From assembly GCA_004154925.1 (NCBI GenBank), contig QJNS01000108.1, forward strand, positions 1 to 64,000: DNA of 64,000 nucleotides. Direction: 5' to 3'. Under the pieces are notes generated by a model. The model searched no databases. It was not told the DNA's origin and worked only from the letters and a program-made list of their open reading frames with translations. Positions 1 through 11,021 of this stretch are shown piece after piece (within the stretch, counting starts at the first letter, position 1; each line of letters starts with the position of its first letter). Both the position numbers and the translations under genes were made by a program. Source of the stretch: Monosporascus cannonballus. Taxonomy: Eukaryota; Ascomycota; Sordariomycetes; Xylariales.

Positions 1-75
<75 letters not shown>
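1..75. repeat. 75-base poly-C homopolymer
   Basis: The window opens with 75 uninterrupted C residues and then ordinary mixed sequence. This is not the usual fungal telomere repeat (CCCTAA). A homopolymer this long is rare in fungal DNA and may be a contig-edge or polishing artefact, or a real G/C tract. Confidence 0.95.
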
Positions 76-76
<1 letters not shown>

Positions 77-3000
77 CACAGGAGTATCCGTCTATATCGA
101 CGCCTACCGTTCCCGCAAGCAACCGTTTACCCGTCTATCCGCCTCTCCTCCCATCAAATCTACGGGAAGGACACCTTTTCGGGCGGCTTTGAGAGGAAGA
201 CGTGAGACGCCGGGTCCAACACTACGTAGCCGAGGGAGGGGGGCGTTTACATGCGCTACCCTCCGTCCGTCCGGGCCGCCGGCTCTTGTCCTCCCGGCCG
301 TGGCGCAAATCACCACCCGTCACTCCCGGAGACCGTGTCTCATTCTGACGGAGTTCGGCAAGCTAGCTTGGGAGCGGCAGCCACTTTCGGTCGAGCTGGT
401 GTGGTGAGGGGACGAGTCTTGTCTGAAGGCCCAGCCGCGCCAGTATGTATGTGGAGCTCGACTGTGACCTTACACGTAGGCTGAGGCCAAGCATGCCCTT
501 TTTTGTTTCCTTCACTCACGCTCCGCCTACTCCCCTTACCTTTTGCTTGGCCGCCATCTCGCGGAAAAAAAGCCCTCGTCTCGCCCCTCGACCAGCCACT
601 GCACAAGGACGTGCGGTGGCTCCTCGTTTCAGGAGGAAGTCCCCGAGATAATGGAAATTAAACCCCCTGCCCCTCCCCCTTTACCTACGGGAGTGACGCG
701 GCGGTCACGGCGAGGAATGGTAGATTGAGAGATGAGATGGTAGTAGATGACAATGGCGTGAAGCTGAAGCCACCGTGACGATGTTGCGGTATCTCGGAAT
801 TTGCCGCCCGATGCCGCAAAGAGCAAACAAACTCGCCTCGTCCCCGTCCCTATCCATGCATGCATACATAACCAATCCGGGACCGAAACATGCGGCGCTG
901 CCTGGGCCCTGAGCCACCTGCACCTCGGATGGTTGGCCGAAGGCAGATAGCTATGCAGATGGGGGTGGAGGTCGGCATAGGCGTGAGTGTTTTGTAGGAC
1001 CGGCCAAATTGCGCATCTATCTGTGTTTCATCGTATGCCAGCAGCAGAGGTAGAGGTGAAATGAAAATATGGGGGCCATTCCCTCAGCCCTGGCATTGCA
1101 GTGCCGCCTCAGCGCAGCGCAGCACGAGGCGGTACCGAGGTTCTGTCACCTTGTGCAACATGGAGTTTTATACCATCACTCCAAAAAGTACACGGCATCC
1201 TATCCTTGTCTGGCAGACGAGCCTGCGCTGCGCGTCCCCCTATATAGTTATCTGGCCGGCTTGGGCCCAACGGCCGCGAACCCCAATGCCATGTCGCCAT
1301 AGGGGACGCGTTTCTGCCGTGACGCGGAAAGTTTCCGTTCCTAGCCCCTTTCGTGGCTGCTTGGGGGAAAGGTAGGCGTGCACCACGCTCCCCGATAAGG
1401 CGAAACAAAGCTCTCCTCGTTGAGAATCAGGACACACGTAGTGTAGCGGTTTATATCCTCGGTCACACGAAGCGTATTCGCCAGAGGTATTGGGTAATTC
1501 CCATCCATATTATTCGCGATACTCGGTCTCCTCTGCAAGCACTGTGCTGGGGTACTGCGTCCATGCCAACTTTCCAGGGCTGTCGCAATACGCTGAAACC
1601 AAGTACTTTGTGCTTCGCCAGATACGTGTGTGTAGACGGGCTCGGGGGTCAATCTTTTTTTCTCTCCTACCTAGCCCATATTAGGTGTTAGGATTTGGCC
1701 CAGCAGTTGCGTGCAGATCGCGTGGCTAGTGGAGGATGTAAAAAGTGCCTTGCATGAGTTCCCAACGGCTCTGCATCTCAGGTGGTCCCTTACCGAAACT
1801 GTGGATGACCCTCCGCGGCCCCCAACTACTTATGCAGGCGACGCAGCTGTGTCGGACGGTAGGGATCGAGTCATTTCCCCCATATGGGGGCCGAGCTCAT
1901 TTGTCATGAGTCTATCCACCGAAGGAGTGAGGGTCATGACCTTCGGCTGCAGTGAGTAATTAAGCACGTCAGGCTGCGCTGGGTATGTTCCATCTAAACT
2001 AGATGCGACCTGCGCATATACACGGACCCGAAATAGGAGATTGCTGTCATGTTGGGAGTGCCCCGCTCTCGGCGATCTGCCGACAAGTCGTTGGTTTCCA
2101 GGATGTTCTAAATAATGTGGGCTTGGTTATCTCGAAATAAAAGTCTGGTAATGACGAATACCTCCGTTACTATAAAAACCACCACTCCATGAAGGATGTA
2201 ACTGGCTCGGGCGCCGGAGAAATGTATCCAGCGCCATATGGCAACAATATGTTAGTTAAGACCAGATAGCCTTTCAATCCAACCGACGTAACCTTGCTTC
2301 ACATTAAAAGGTGCAATTCCGGGGTACCACCGGTTCCTGTGTTACCCAGGAGCTGAGACAGATGGAGCTGAGACAGATGGAGCTGAGACAGATGGAGCTG
2401 AGACAGATGGAGCTGAGACAGATGGAGCTGAGACAGATGGAGCTGAGCCAAATAGCGAAAACCATCGGCGCTGTTAAGAATCGAACCTAATTCGCTATTT
2501 GACCCCCACCGGTAGATGGCATAGTAGCTTTCCGAACATAGCAGCAAGGCGCAGCGGGATACTTCGGCCTGCCCAATTTGGATAGCAAAAGTATATACGT
2601 CGCGTATGTAGCACGAACAGTGATTCACGCCAACAATATAATCCAGGCCCCAGTTACGGTCCCCGCTTCTGTCAGCCTTAGAGCTGAGATATAGTGATTC
2701 GGATTCGATGCGCAGCGTACGACGTAACGCAAACCCCTGTCGGGTCTCGCCTTGGATTTCTCAGCTCCGTCATTTCTGCAGCATCTACCTAAGCCCCGGG
2801 GACTCTGGACGTCAGAGCTAAGATGCTGGTGAACCCGGAACGCATCGAATACTCATACAAAGAATATGCCTGAAGTTTCCATCGCTGACGCAGGTTCCCA
2901 AGTACAGAATGGGCAATTAAATCGCGTATTTACAGTGTGACAGGGTCGGACTATCTCGTTCAAGACTCAGCGGGGGCATCTCTGCACACTTCGTACTCTC

Positions 3001-6000
3001 CTCCTGGCTAGAACGGCCTGAAAAGACCGATATGCAAAACTTGCTTTCGAGTTATCCCGTTGGTTGAGCACCTAGGTAACAGCGCGGGGGCTTGATCGCA
3101 GTCTGAAACCGTTGACCTGCATGTAATCTTGGACAATTATAGCAGCCATCAATTCGGAACGGGCTAGGTGTTGATCTGCAAGGGGACGACAGCGGTCCAT
3201 ATTTCTGTAGCTAAAATAATTATTCGCGGGAACGGCATCCATCCCGCGGTGCTACGTAGTGCGAAGTGCCATTGTTAGAAATCCTCATGGCTCTTGGCGG
3301 AGAGCTGGCTGACGCCGAAAACAAAGACAGCGCGGTTGTCGGGTTGGTTTGCTATTAACACGGACCGGCGGGAAGCTTGAAATCCGATATCGTAAAGGAC
3401 AGTTTCTCTCTGAAGACTCTCCCCCTCTCTCTATTACCAACCCGGTTTTGCCGCTGCTACGATAGTAGTCAGAAGAATATGCTCTTTTGGTGACGAGCAA
3501 CGGAGCGGCCGTCACACATGCAGCAGTGCTCATCTCTTAGCTAAGGGTTATAGAAGAATAAAGTGGTGACAGTCACCGCCTCTGGGGATAACGGGCGTGC
3601 ATAAATGTGACGTAGCTTTTTGGGAGCACAACGTAGGTACCTAGGTAACGGATGGGATTTTAACAATTACCATACTAATGGATTGAGGGGCGGGGATGAA
3701 CGGGTAGCACATCTACTGCATCCAATTGCACGCGCTGACGCCGGTCGATGCAAGTAACAGCTGGAGACAGAGACCGCGAGAAGGGCTATAGGTAGGTTAA
3801 GGTACGATAAGACGATGCCACTAACTTAGAAGAGCGGGAGAGGAGGGGAACATGATAGTGAGAGAGCTGGTAGTTGGGAAGAGGCTGTGCCTGTGCGACG
3901 ATGAGTAACAAAGATTCCAAAGCCGCCAAAAAGGTCGCTTGCGGCACTATTTTTAGCAGAACCAACCGAAGTGGTCCCTGGGGCATCTTGAAGGGCCCTC
4001 CCGCATCCTTAGTGCGCTTATGTCATAAGCACTAACGGCCCCCAAAAAAAGATCACAGACCAACTTATACACTGGAGCCGCACCTACCTAGGTATCGCTT
4101 AGAGCCTAGGCTAGCGTAACGCTTCCGGCGTTCGTCGATTGGGTGTCAACCGCATCGCGCTTGGCACGCTCGTGGCAGCCCTGTCAATTTCTGCATTGGA
4201 CCTTTTCCCTGATCTCTGAATGGATGGTAAATGGGGTATGCGAAAGTGCAAACAGGGATTTTTTCTTTGGCAGTATCCCAATCCCACAAATAGGCGTCCT
4301 AAGGACCGAATTTTCCTTTGTGTGTGATTTTCTTGGCTCCCATGGGATTCGAATTTGTATACCACCCTGTTTTGGACTAGTACGGAGTGAAATCTCACCC
4401 CCTCACCGATGCTGTTGCTGCGACTGCGACGCTGCCATGTGCTTCGGAGATGGCTGCGGCTTCCTGTACGTGCCTTCGCTACCTAGGCGAGATGAGACGA
4501 AACGTGCCTACCAGTTGAAATCGGATTTCCGAAGTGGCCAGGAGGGATGGCGGGCCGTCGAAAGAAAAAGAAGGGCTATTACATATCAGCAATTCTCCGA
4601 CTACGTAGCGTAGCTCTAGAGCATATACTCGCGTTAACTGCGGACTTACTTAGAAGCACGAAGAATATTGCTTCAACCATATTGTTGCCGGCGCTGACTC
4701 AAAGCTCGCCAATCAATTGCTGTGCCGCACCAGAAACTTTCATTGTTAATCGAAGGGAGTAATTTCGCGGGACAGTTAGGGGACATCCCGCACCTGGAGC
4801 GCAGCCATAGAGATGGGAAGTAACATGTCAATGTTATTTGCCAGGGGCATCTGGTGTGCTCGGCACCGGCCGAATTCATCTTCGTACAATATTACCTGCC
4901 TAGGAAATAACCAACGAAGGCGATATGGGATGTTGTGCGCACTGCATATGCAACATACATAGTTAGAAACTTCGGGATGCGCAGCACATGCATACGCCGG
5001 TATATGTTTCGCATGCTTAATAATGGCAGACCGAAATGTCGGGTCCGTGTTGCCAGAAGTATTTCATAATATGGACCGAAAGCAACACGGACGGCACTGC
5101 AAGGAGTGTTGGGTGCAAGAATGCAACGGCAGAGAAAAAAAGTGGGATTATCCCCAGGCGTCCAATAAGATACATGTATGGCTTTGCGTGCGACCTTCAT
5201 ACCGGCCCTGCTGAATGGTAAGAGGCGCCCAGTAAAAAAATAGTGTCTCTTCCGGGGACCTCGCCTGCAGATGTATGACTCGGCTCTACAACTCCTAGGG
5301 GTATTCTTTGTTAGTTACCTCTACTGGACCACCATATGCCGTATGAGGCGAGAATGTGGACTCCAAAAGAAACTGTATGAAAAATCCAGTGGTATTTCGG
5401 CCAAGATCGACCTTCGACATTTTGCGATGGCGGCGAGCATTGGCAACCCGTCAAAGCATGTTTATTCCCGTACAATATGTGTGAGATCTCGCCTTACCCT
5501 ACAGTGGACCCTGTGGTGGTGACTAACAAAGAATACCCCTGAGGGTTGTAGGGCTGTCTGACTAGTTCAAAAGCGTATTTGCTTACTTACGGTGATCAGA
5601 GGGGCACTGCCCAAAAAAGGCCCGCTCATTGCTACAGTTACGTCCATGTAAGCCAAAAATGTCTGTCTCGCATCGCACTCAGGAAACTGATCGACGGTCT
5701 GTCTCAGCCCTACGGCTCAAGGCTTCTGTACATCCTTCCATGCATGCTTGGCGAAAGGCGCACGAAATGGCTATGGTCATGACATGGGCACCCCTGGTCG
5801 TTACCGTGCTGCCGGGGTCCAAAGTTTCTGTCGTCCTCTCCCTCTTTCGTCCTAACTTGGGACAAGACGGATTTGTTCTTGGTACGACGCAGGGTAAGGT
5901 CTCTGTCAGTGGTGCCGCTCTCGCGCACACGGCGCCCCCACCCCCGACAGGGGTACCATGTGGCCGTTTATTTCGTTTCCTCGCCCCATGTTTCCAGGCA

Positions 6001-6301
6001 CCGAGTTAGTCACTCGCTCACCCATATCCCCTCCAGTAGAACCCCAAATGAGCTCATTCCATCCAGGGGTAGGGGGGTTGATTAACAAAGCTCACTAAGC
6101 TCCTACGATACCGGCCATTGAGGCTGAATGCCCGGGCACCACCATGTCGGTTTGTGTCGAAAATCTCACCCAAGCCATCTCGATTGGGACGCCTTGTCTG
6201 GGCGCAGGGGAGGGGGCTGCTCTTGCTACCCATGTCCTTGCTGCGGAAGGATGACAGGGACGACATCGACGTTGGCGGAGCTGTATAGCTTCCGAAGATT
6301 C
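76..6301. other. Gene-poor stretch, no supported gene
   Basis: Only short overlapping open frames occur here, on both strands, and none shows a recognisable domain or a consistent exon-intron pattern. The one clear structure is the 15-bp minisatellite at 2351-2447. Three ACCTAGGT palindromes lie at 3070, 3639 and 4086. The last few hundred bases probably hold upstream regulatory sequence of the gene at 6553. Confidence 0.6.
2351..2447. repeat. 15-bp minisatellite, six copies plus a partial copy
   Basis: The unit AGCTGAGACAGATGG is repeated six times without mismatch and followed by a seven-base partial copy. On the minus strand it would encode repeated Gln-Leu-His-Leu-Ser inside an open frame of about 109 codons, but nothing else in that frame looks like a protein, so I read it as non-coding. 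Confidence 0.95.
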
Positions 6302-6309
6302 TATATAAG
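6302..6309 (+). promoter_or_regulatory. TATA box of the tandem-repeat peptide gene
   Basis: TATATAAG stands about 245 bases upstream of the start codon at 6553. It is followed by a long leader rich in C, T and CAA, ending in ACACA just before the ATG. That arrangement is typical of strongly transcribed genes in filamentous fungi. The transcription start is inferred. Confidence 0.6.
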
Positions 6310-6552
6310 TGTTGACGCCGCCTCGGTATTGAGGCTACTATTATCATCGTCATCAACAACTTCACAACAGTATATAATAGAAACACTTGTACTATCATCG
6401 ACAGCTTCAACCACAGCAGCTCTACTTTCCATCACAGTATCGACCATTTCCTACTTTCAAGCTTCGCAACAGTCTCTTGTCTCGTCTTTGTAACACCATT
6501 TTCCAGTGTTCGTCGTCTTCTTCTGTAAAACAATACCACCAACATCAACACA

Positions 6553-6780
6553 ATGGCCGCCTTCGCATTCACCAGCTGCCCCGAAACCGTCTCCTTCGGC
6601 CGATCCGGCTACAACAAGGACGGGGACAACGAGGACGACCGCCGCAACTTTGGCCGGTCTGGCTACAACAAGGATGGGGACAACGAGGACGACCGGAGGC
6701 TCTTCGGACGCTCCGGCTACAACAAGGACGGGGACAACGACGACGAGCGACGGAACTCCGGCCGGAGCGGCTACAACTAA
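6553..6780 (+). CDS. Small hydrophilic tandem-repeat peptide (75 aa), unknown function
   Basis: This intronless gene encodes 14 leader residues, three 18-residue repeats and a 7-residue end piece. The repeat core is FGRSGYNKDGDNEDDRR plus one variable residue; units start at residues 15, 33 and 51, and the protein ends in SGRSGYN. At DNA level the unit is 54 bp. Each repeat is strongly acidic and polar, then closes with Arg-Arg after Asp/Glu, like a Kex2-type processing site. However, there is no signal peptide, so secretion and cleavage are not supported by the visible protein. Codons are mostly C/G-ending, the ATG context (CACAATGG) is good, and a TATA box and pyrimidine-rich leader precede it, all suggesting high expression. 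It could be a hydrophilin-like stress protein or a ribosomally made peptide precursor. No UstY-type or peptide-modifying enzyme gene is nearby. I do not recognise the family. Confidence 0.75.
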   Translation: MAAFAFTSCPETVSFGRSGYNKDGDNEDDRRNFGRSGYNKDGDNEDDRRLFGRSGYNKDGDNDDERRNSGRSGYN

Positions 6781-7337
6781 GGAGCCGCGACGATTCCAGA
6801 CCGGGCTCGAGGCAGTTCGTCCCGCTTTCCAGGACGTTAGTCTGTGGCAAACCACGCCACCGCCTCCCGGGGCCGATAACCCCGCCGACCCCGCTGTATC
6901 AACATTATTATCTGTTTCCCTATGTCGCTGCATAGCACTGGCGTTGAATCATTTGGGGCACCCTTTCGGGGCCTGTAAAACCATTGTACCACCAACAACT
7001 TCTGTACCACTACGAAAACCAGACCACCGTCGATCGTTTCATCAAAGTCCCCTTTGTCTCTGCGTTACACGGATCGTCGCACTTCCTTTTCCTTCGAGCA
7101 TTTACGTCGGATGGGAAACGGGATTTAGATATAGAAGGAAGAGGACGGCAACGTCGAGGAACGAGAGCTTGTGCTATTACTAGAACGATTTTGCATCGGG
7201 AGGAGCAACCGGTCGCGCGAGCGAGAGGGCGAAGGGCGATGTATCGATTAGGTGCTTGTCGTCATTTGCATATTGGTAGGCGTTTTGGGAAGGGGCATAC
7301 ACATCTCTCTCTGTTTATGTATTACTGGGTAACGCAT
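6781..7337. other. Intergenic, convergent 3' ends
   Basis: This holds the 3' regions of the repeat-peptide gene (plus strand) and MSS1 (minus strand). Open frames crossing it are frame shadows of the neighbours. I see no further gene. Confidence 0.6.
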
Positions 7338-9252
7338 TTACTTTCCGACACAGAATCTGAAAATTCATTATTAGCAAATTCGGAGCAGGTTGCGACGAGC
7401 GTGAGAGACTTACTTTTCGAATATGACGCCGAGAATCTCCTCCACGTCGCCCGCCTCCCCGCGCCCGGTGATGCGACCGAGACAGTTCGCCGCATATCGT
7501 AGGTGCTCGGCGGCCATGGTGATATCGGGCTCGGAGTCCACGAGCTCCCCCTCAAGATCCCCATCACCTTCAATATCGACACATCCAATCTTCTCGATGT
7601 ACTCTTCGAGCTGCTCGCGACATTGGGCAAGCAGCTGTCTCTGGCGCTCGGTGACGCCGTGCAAGTCCTGGAGAGCAACGGGGAGGGACGTCATGCTCGA
7701 AAACATAGAGGCCAAGCGGTCAGCGACGGCACGTATCCCGCCCGTGTCGTTTCCACCGGAAGCACCGATCTGTATTTCTTTGCAGGATGTCAGAACGGGC
7801 TGCGCCGTCTCGAGTCCTTCAATCTTGCTTAGCACGTTACTCTTGAACTCGTTGACCAGGGTATCGAGGTCGCTGGCCGACACCGCGTCTCTCTTATTGA
7901 CCACGACGAGGCACTGCTGGCAGCTCGCCGCGAGTTTCAGGGTTTCTAGATCGTAACGGATCTCGTGATCGCCATAACCGTTCGGCTCGATTGAGGCAAG
8001 CACCACGATGACGTCGGATTCAAGGGCTTTGGCCCTCGCCCTGCGGATGCCTTCCAGTTCGACGGCCCCGATCTCGGTGCGCGAAGAAGAACCACGCGGA
8101 TCACCCGCGCTCCCGGCATCATCTGCCGTGGTCCTGAAACCAGCCGTGTCGGCAAAGGTGCAGAGGTAGCCCCGGATGTCGAGGTCGGCCTCGATGACGT
8201 CGCGCGTGGTGCCGGACTCGCCAGAGACGATGGAAGCCTCACGGCCGACGATGCGGTTCATGAGGGAGCTCTTGCCGGCGTTGGGCGGGCCGAGCAGCGC
8301 GATCCGGATACCGCCGCGGAGCAGCTCGCCGCGGCGGCCGGCCTCCTCGTGCTCAGCGATCCGCCGCACGATCTCCCGCACTTGCGCCGTCACGCCACAC
8401 GCGAGCTGCGCCGGCGACTCGTCGAAGTGCTGGTCCTCGGAGAAGTCGATGAGGGCCTCCATCTCGGCGCGCGCCGCGAGCAGCTGCGCCCGCCACCCCT
8501 CGTAGGTGCGACCCAGCGACCCCGAGCTCCCGCGCACGGCGGCCCGGCGCTGCTGCTCCGTCTCGGCCGACAGCGTCGCGCTGAGCGCCTCCACCTGCGC
8601 CAGATCTAGGCGGTCGTTAAGGAACGCCCGCCTCGTGAACTCCCCAGGCTCCGCGTAGCGGATTATTGCCCCACCTGCCACCCTGCCGCTGCTGCTGGTG
8701 TGGGTAGCACAGCGGGGGATCGCCGAGAGCACGGCCTTCACGGTCGCGCTTCCCCCATGGATGTGCAACTCCAGGAATTCTTCACCCGTCACTGTCTTTG
8801 GTGCCGGGAAGTACAGGACTAGGGCTTCCGAATCTAGGATCTCGGACCCGCCCGACTCTGGGTGGTACAGGGTCCTCACGCTGGCATAGCGAGGCTTTGG
8901 GAAGTTCTTCGTTGGACAAAGTCCACGGTAAATCTAATTGGTGATAAGCAACTGGGACGGAGCAGAAGAGGCCAACGAATCTTACGGATTTACATGAGGG
9001 GCCAGAAATGCGAATCACCGCAATACCTGCCTTGCCCGCAGCGGTCGACAGTGCGTAGATTGTGTCATCTCTCTGGTTGATTGGGATAGAACTATCTCGA
9101 GTGACGTAACTACGACCGTGGAGCTTCTGTGGGATTGGTATCAGACGTGTCCTTGACCAAGCAGAGCTCTCTCCTGCCCCAGGCCAAGGCGAACAGATCT
9201 TCTGAGAACGAAACTGGTGGATGAACACGCGCCTTAAAAAGGCGCGATGCAT
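7338..9252 (-). CDS. MSS1: tRNA modification GTPase MSS1/TrmE, mitochondrial
   Basis: MSS1 is the mitochondrial partner of MTO1; together they install the 5-carboxymethylaminomethyl group on wobble uridine of mitochondrial tRNAs. Deduced exons are 9252-8986, 8933-7414 and 7356-7338, with introns of 52 and 57 bp, giving 601 residues. The arginine-rich N-terminus looks like a mitochondrial presequence. The TrmE N-domain follows (DDTIYALSTAAGKAGIAVIR, later EFLELHIHGG and AEPGEFTRRAFLN). The G domain shows G1 GPPNAGKSS near residue 304, GTTRD near 330, DTAG near 351 and an NKRD G4 motif. The third exon is only 19 nt but restores the diagnostic C-terminal FCVGK with its conserved Cys; the intron before it has GTAAGT, a CTAAT branch site and CAG. 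Without that splice the frame stops at ...IFEK. The gene is divergent from MAK16. Identification is firm; the exact start is inferred. Confidence 0.95.
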
Positions 9253-9732
9253 GAGGTGGTTGCTTGAATCGAAAACCGCCTGTAAAGGTGAGCCAATATG
9301 GTACTACTATCTCTTCCGGGGTCTTAGTAACATCTATAAACTAACTGACGCCAACTTTCGAAACATATTTCAGGCTCGGAACTGAAGTATTCAAGACTTC
9401 GAGACGCAACTTACCTGGTTGATCTGATAAGATGAGGGGTTCGAAGATGACCTACACTGGATTCCGATTGGACCGATAACTCTAAATGCGGGGCAAGCTA
9501 TTACAGCTTGTGTATATCGATAGTGCCACGATTGCAGGGATCTTGGGCGATAAGCCATTGGGAAGAAAGAAAAAAAAGTTGTCTGACCGCCTCGGCAGAA
9601 CTCAGATCCCCTTCATCTTTTATCGCCCCTCCAGCCCTGACTGCGCGATACAGCTGACAGCAGCGAAGCTTTACAATATTCAACACGGCGACCTTCTTCC
9701 CGTAAAGTAATACCCATACCAGTACCGGAAGG
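9253..9732. promoter_or_regulatory. Shared divergent promoter of MSS1 and MAK16
   Basis: These 480 bases separate the start codons of two divergently transcribed housekeeping genes, one for mitochondrial tRNA modification and one for cytosolic ribosome assembly. No strong TATA box is evident. Co-regulation is inference from layout only. Confidence 0.55.
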
Positions 9733-11021
9733 ATGGCCTCGGACGAGATCGTCTGGCAGATAATAAATCAGCAGTATGTGGCTCATCTATAAGCAGTTGT
9801 CTAAACATGTTCAATTTCTCGAGCGTCTATCTCAGGGGACATGCCTTTTCGTCTCCGCGTGTTCATATTAAATACTTGCGAGGCTGGTCGCTGATGGTTA
9901 CTGCTTCAGGTTCTGCTCGTTCAAGCTAAAGACTACTAAGGAAAAGAACTTCTGTAGAAATGAGCACAATGTGAGATATTGCGATATCCAGTCCCTCCAG
10001 CAGTTCGTTAACTAAGGTATAGGTCACCGGTCTCTGCAATAGGCAATCATGCGTGAGATGAATCATCGCGGTTTTCAGTAGTGATAAGCTCTCTAACTTC
10101 CAATTTGTAGCCGCTTGCCAACTCAAGATATGCGACGGTCCGATCATCTGCAAACGGGACGTTGTATCTCTACATGAAGACCATAGTCAGTTCATGCACA
10201 CGTCTGTTGCAGTACACACCGTATGCTGACCTTTGCAGGAACGAGCGCACATGCCATCCAAGTTATGGGAGAAAATTAAGCTTTCACAGAACTACCAGAC
10301 TGCCCTGAAGCAAATTGACGAGCGCTTAATTTACTGGCCAAAGTTCCTCATTCACAAATGCAAGCAGCGTCTCACAAGACTGACGCAAGTGGCGATTCGG
10401 ATGCGCAAGCTGGCTAAAGAGGAGGCTCGGCTGGGAGAGAAGGTCGTACCCAAGCTGGCGCCCAAGATAAGACGGCGGGAGGAGACCCGCGAGCGCAAGG
10501 CCGAGGCCGCCGCAAAACTGGAGCGAACCATCGAACGCGAGCTCATCCAACGGTTACGCGAAGGCGCCTACGGCGATCAGCCCCTCAACGTCAGCGAGTC
10601 CATATGGAGGAAGGTGCTCAACTCCCTCGAGCGCGAAGGAGAAGCGAAGCGTGACAAGGATATGGACAAGGGCATCGAGGAGGAGGAGGAGGAGGAGGAG
10701 GAGGAGGAAGCTGAATATGAAAACGAGGAGGAGGTCGAGGACGACGCCGTGGAGTACGTCAGCGACTTCGACGAGAGCGAGGACGACCTGGGCGACATCG
10801 AGGACTGGCTGGGAAGCGATGAATCCGCTGAGGAAGACGATGACGAGTCGGAAAGCGACCAGAGCGGAGACGACGCGGCGGCGAAGAAGAAGACGGCGGC
10901 GGGCGACAAGAGGAAGCGAGGACGCGTCGTCCGTATGAAGCCCAAGAAGACGGCTCGTCGCGGACGAGAGTTCGAAGAGGAACACGAGTTTGTTCCCCAG
11001 AGAGAGGAGCTGGCTTTCTAA
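9733..11021 (+). CDS. MAK16: Ribosome biogenesis protein MAK16
   Basis: MAK16 is a nuclear/nucleolar factor needed for 60S subunit maturation. Five exons are deduced: 9733-9773, 9910-9970, 10023-10052, 10111-10185 and 10239-11021, giving 329 residues. Joined, the N-terminus reads MASDEIVWQIINQQFCSFKL, then the conserved Cys/His-bearing stretch FCRNEHNVTGLCNRQSC and PLANSRYATVR, then ERAHMPSKLWEKIKLSQNY and the basic HKCKQRLTRLTQV segment. All are hallmarks of the family. The C-terminal third is very acidic, with a run of glutamates coded by a GAG microsatellite near 10678-10709, and ends in a Lys/Arg-rich tail (KKKTAAGDKRKRGR) that can serve as nuclear localisation signal. Donors are GTATGT, GTGAGA, GTGAGA and GTCAGT. 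The four introns crowd into the first 500 bp, including a 30-nt exon. It shares its promoter with MSS1. Confidence 0.95.

Noticed and set aside
2351..2447. Tandem 15-bp repeats considered as a CRISPR array
   Set aside because: There are no spacers, the unit is too short, and the genome is fungal.
2470..2500. Sequence resembling a tRNA T-arm (AATCGAACC on the plus strand)
   Set aside because: No matching acceptor stem or anticodon arm could be folded around it.
2299..2628. Minus-strand frame with repeated QLHLS
   Set aside because: The repeat is a multiple of three, so any frame through it stays open. The remaining sequence has no protein character.
6387..7183. Long overlapping open frames (182 and 225 codons) around the repeat-peptide gene
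   Set aside because: Both overlap the 54-bp repeats in other frames, which keeps them open artificially. They lack motifs, and the frame at 6553 has the good start context and highly regular repeats.
7190..7215. Plus-strand sequence reading FCIGR, like the C-terminal motif of MSS1
   Set aside because: It lies on the wrong strand for MSS1. The correct FCVGK motif was found on the minus strand at 7341-7355 with proper splice signals.
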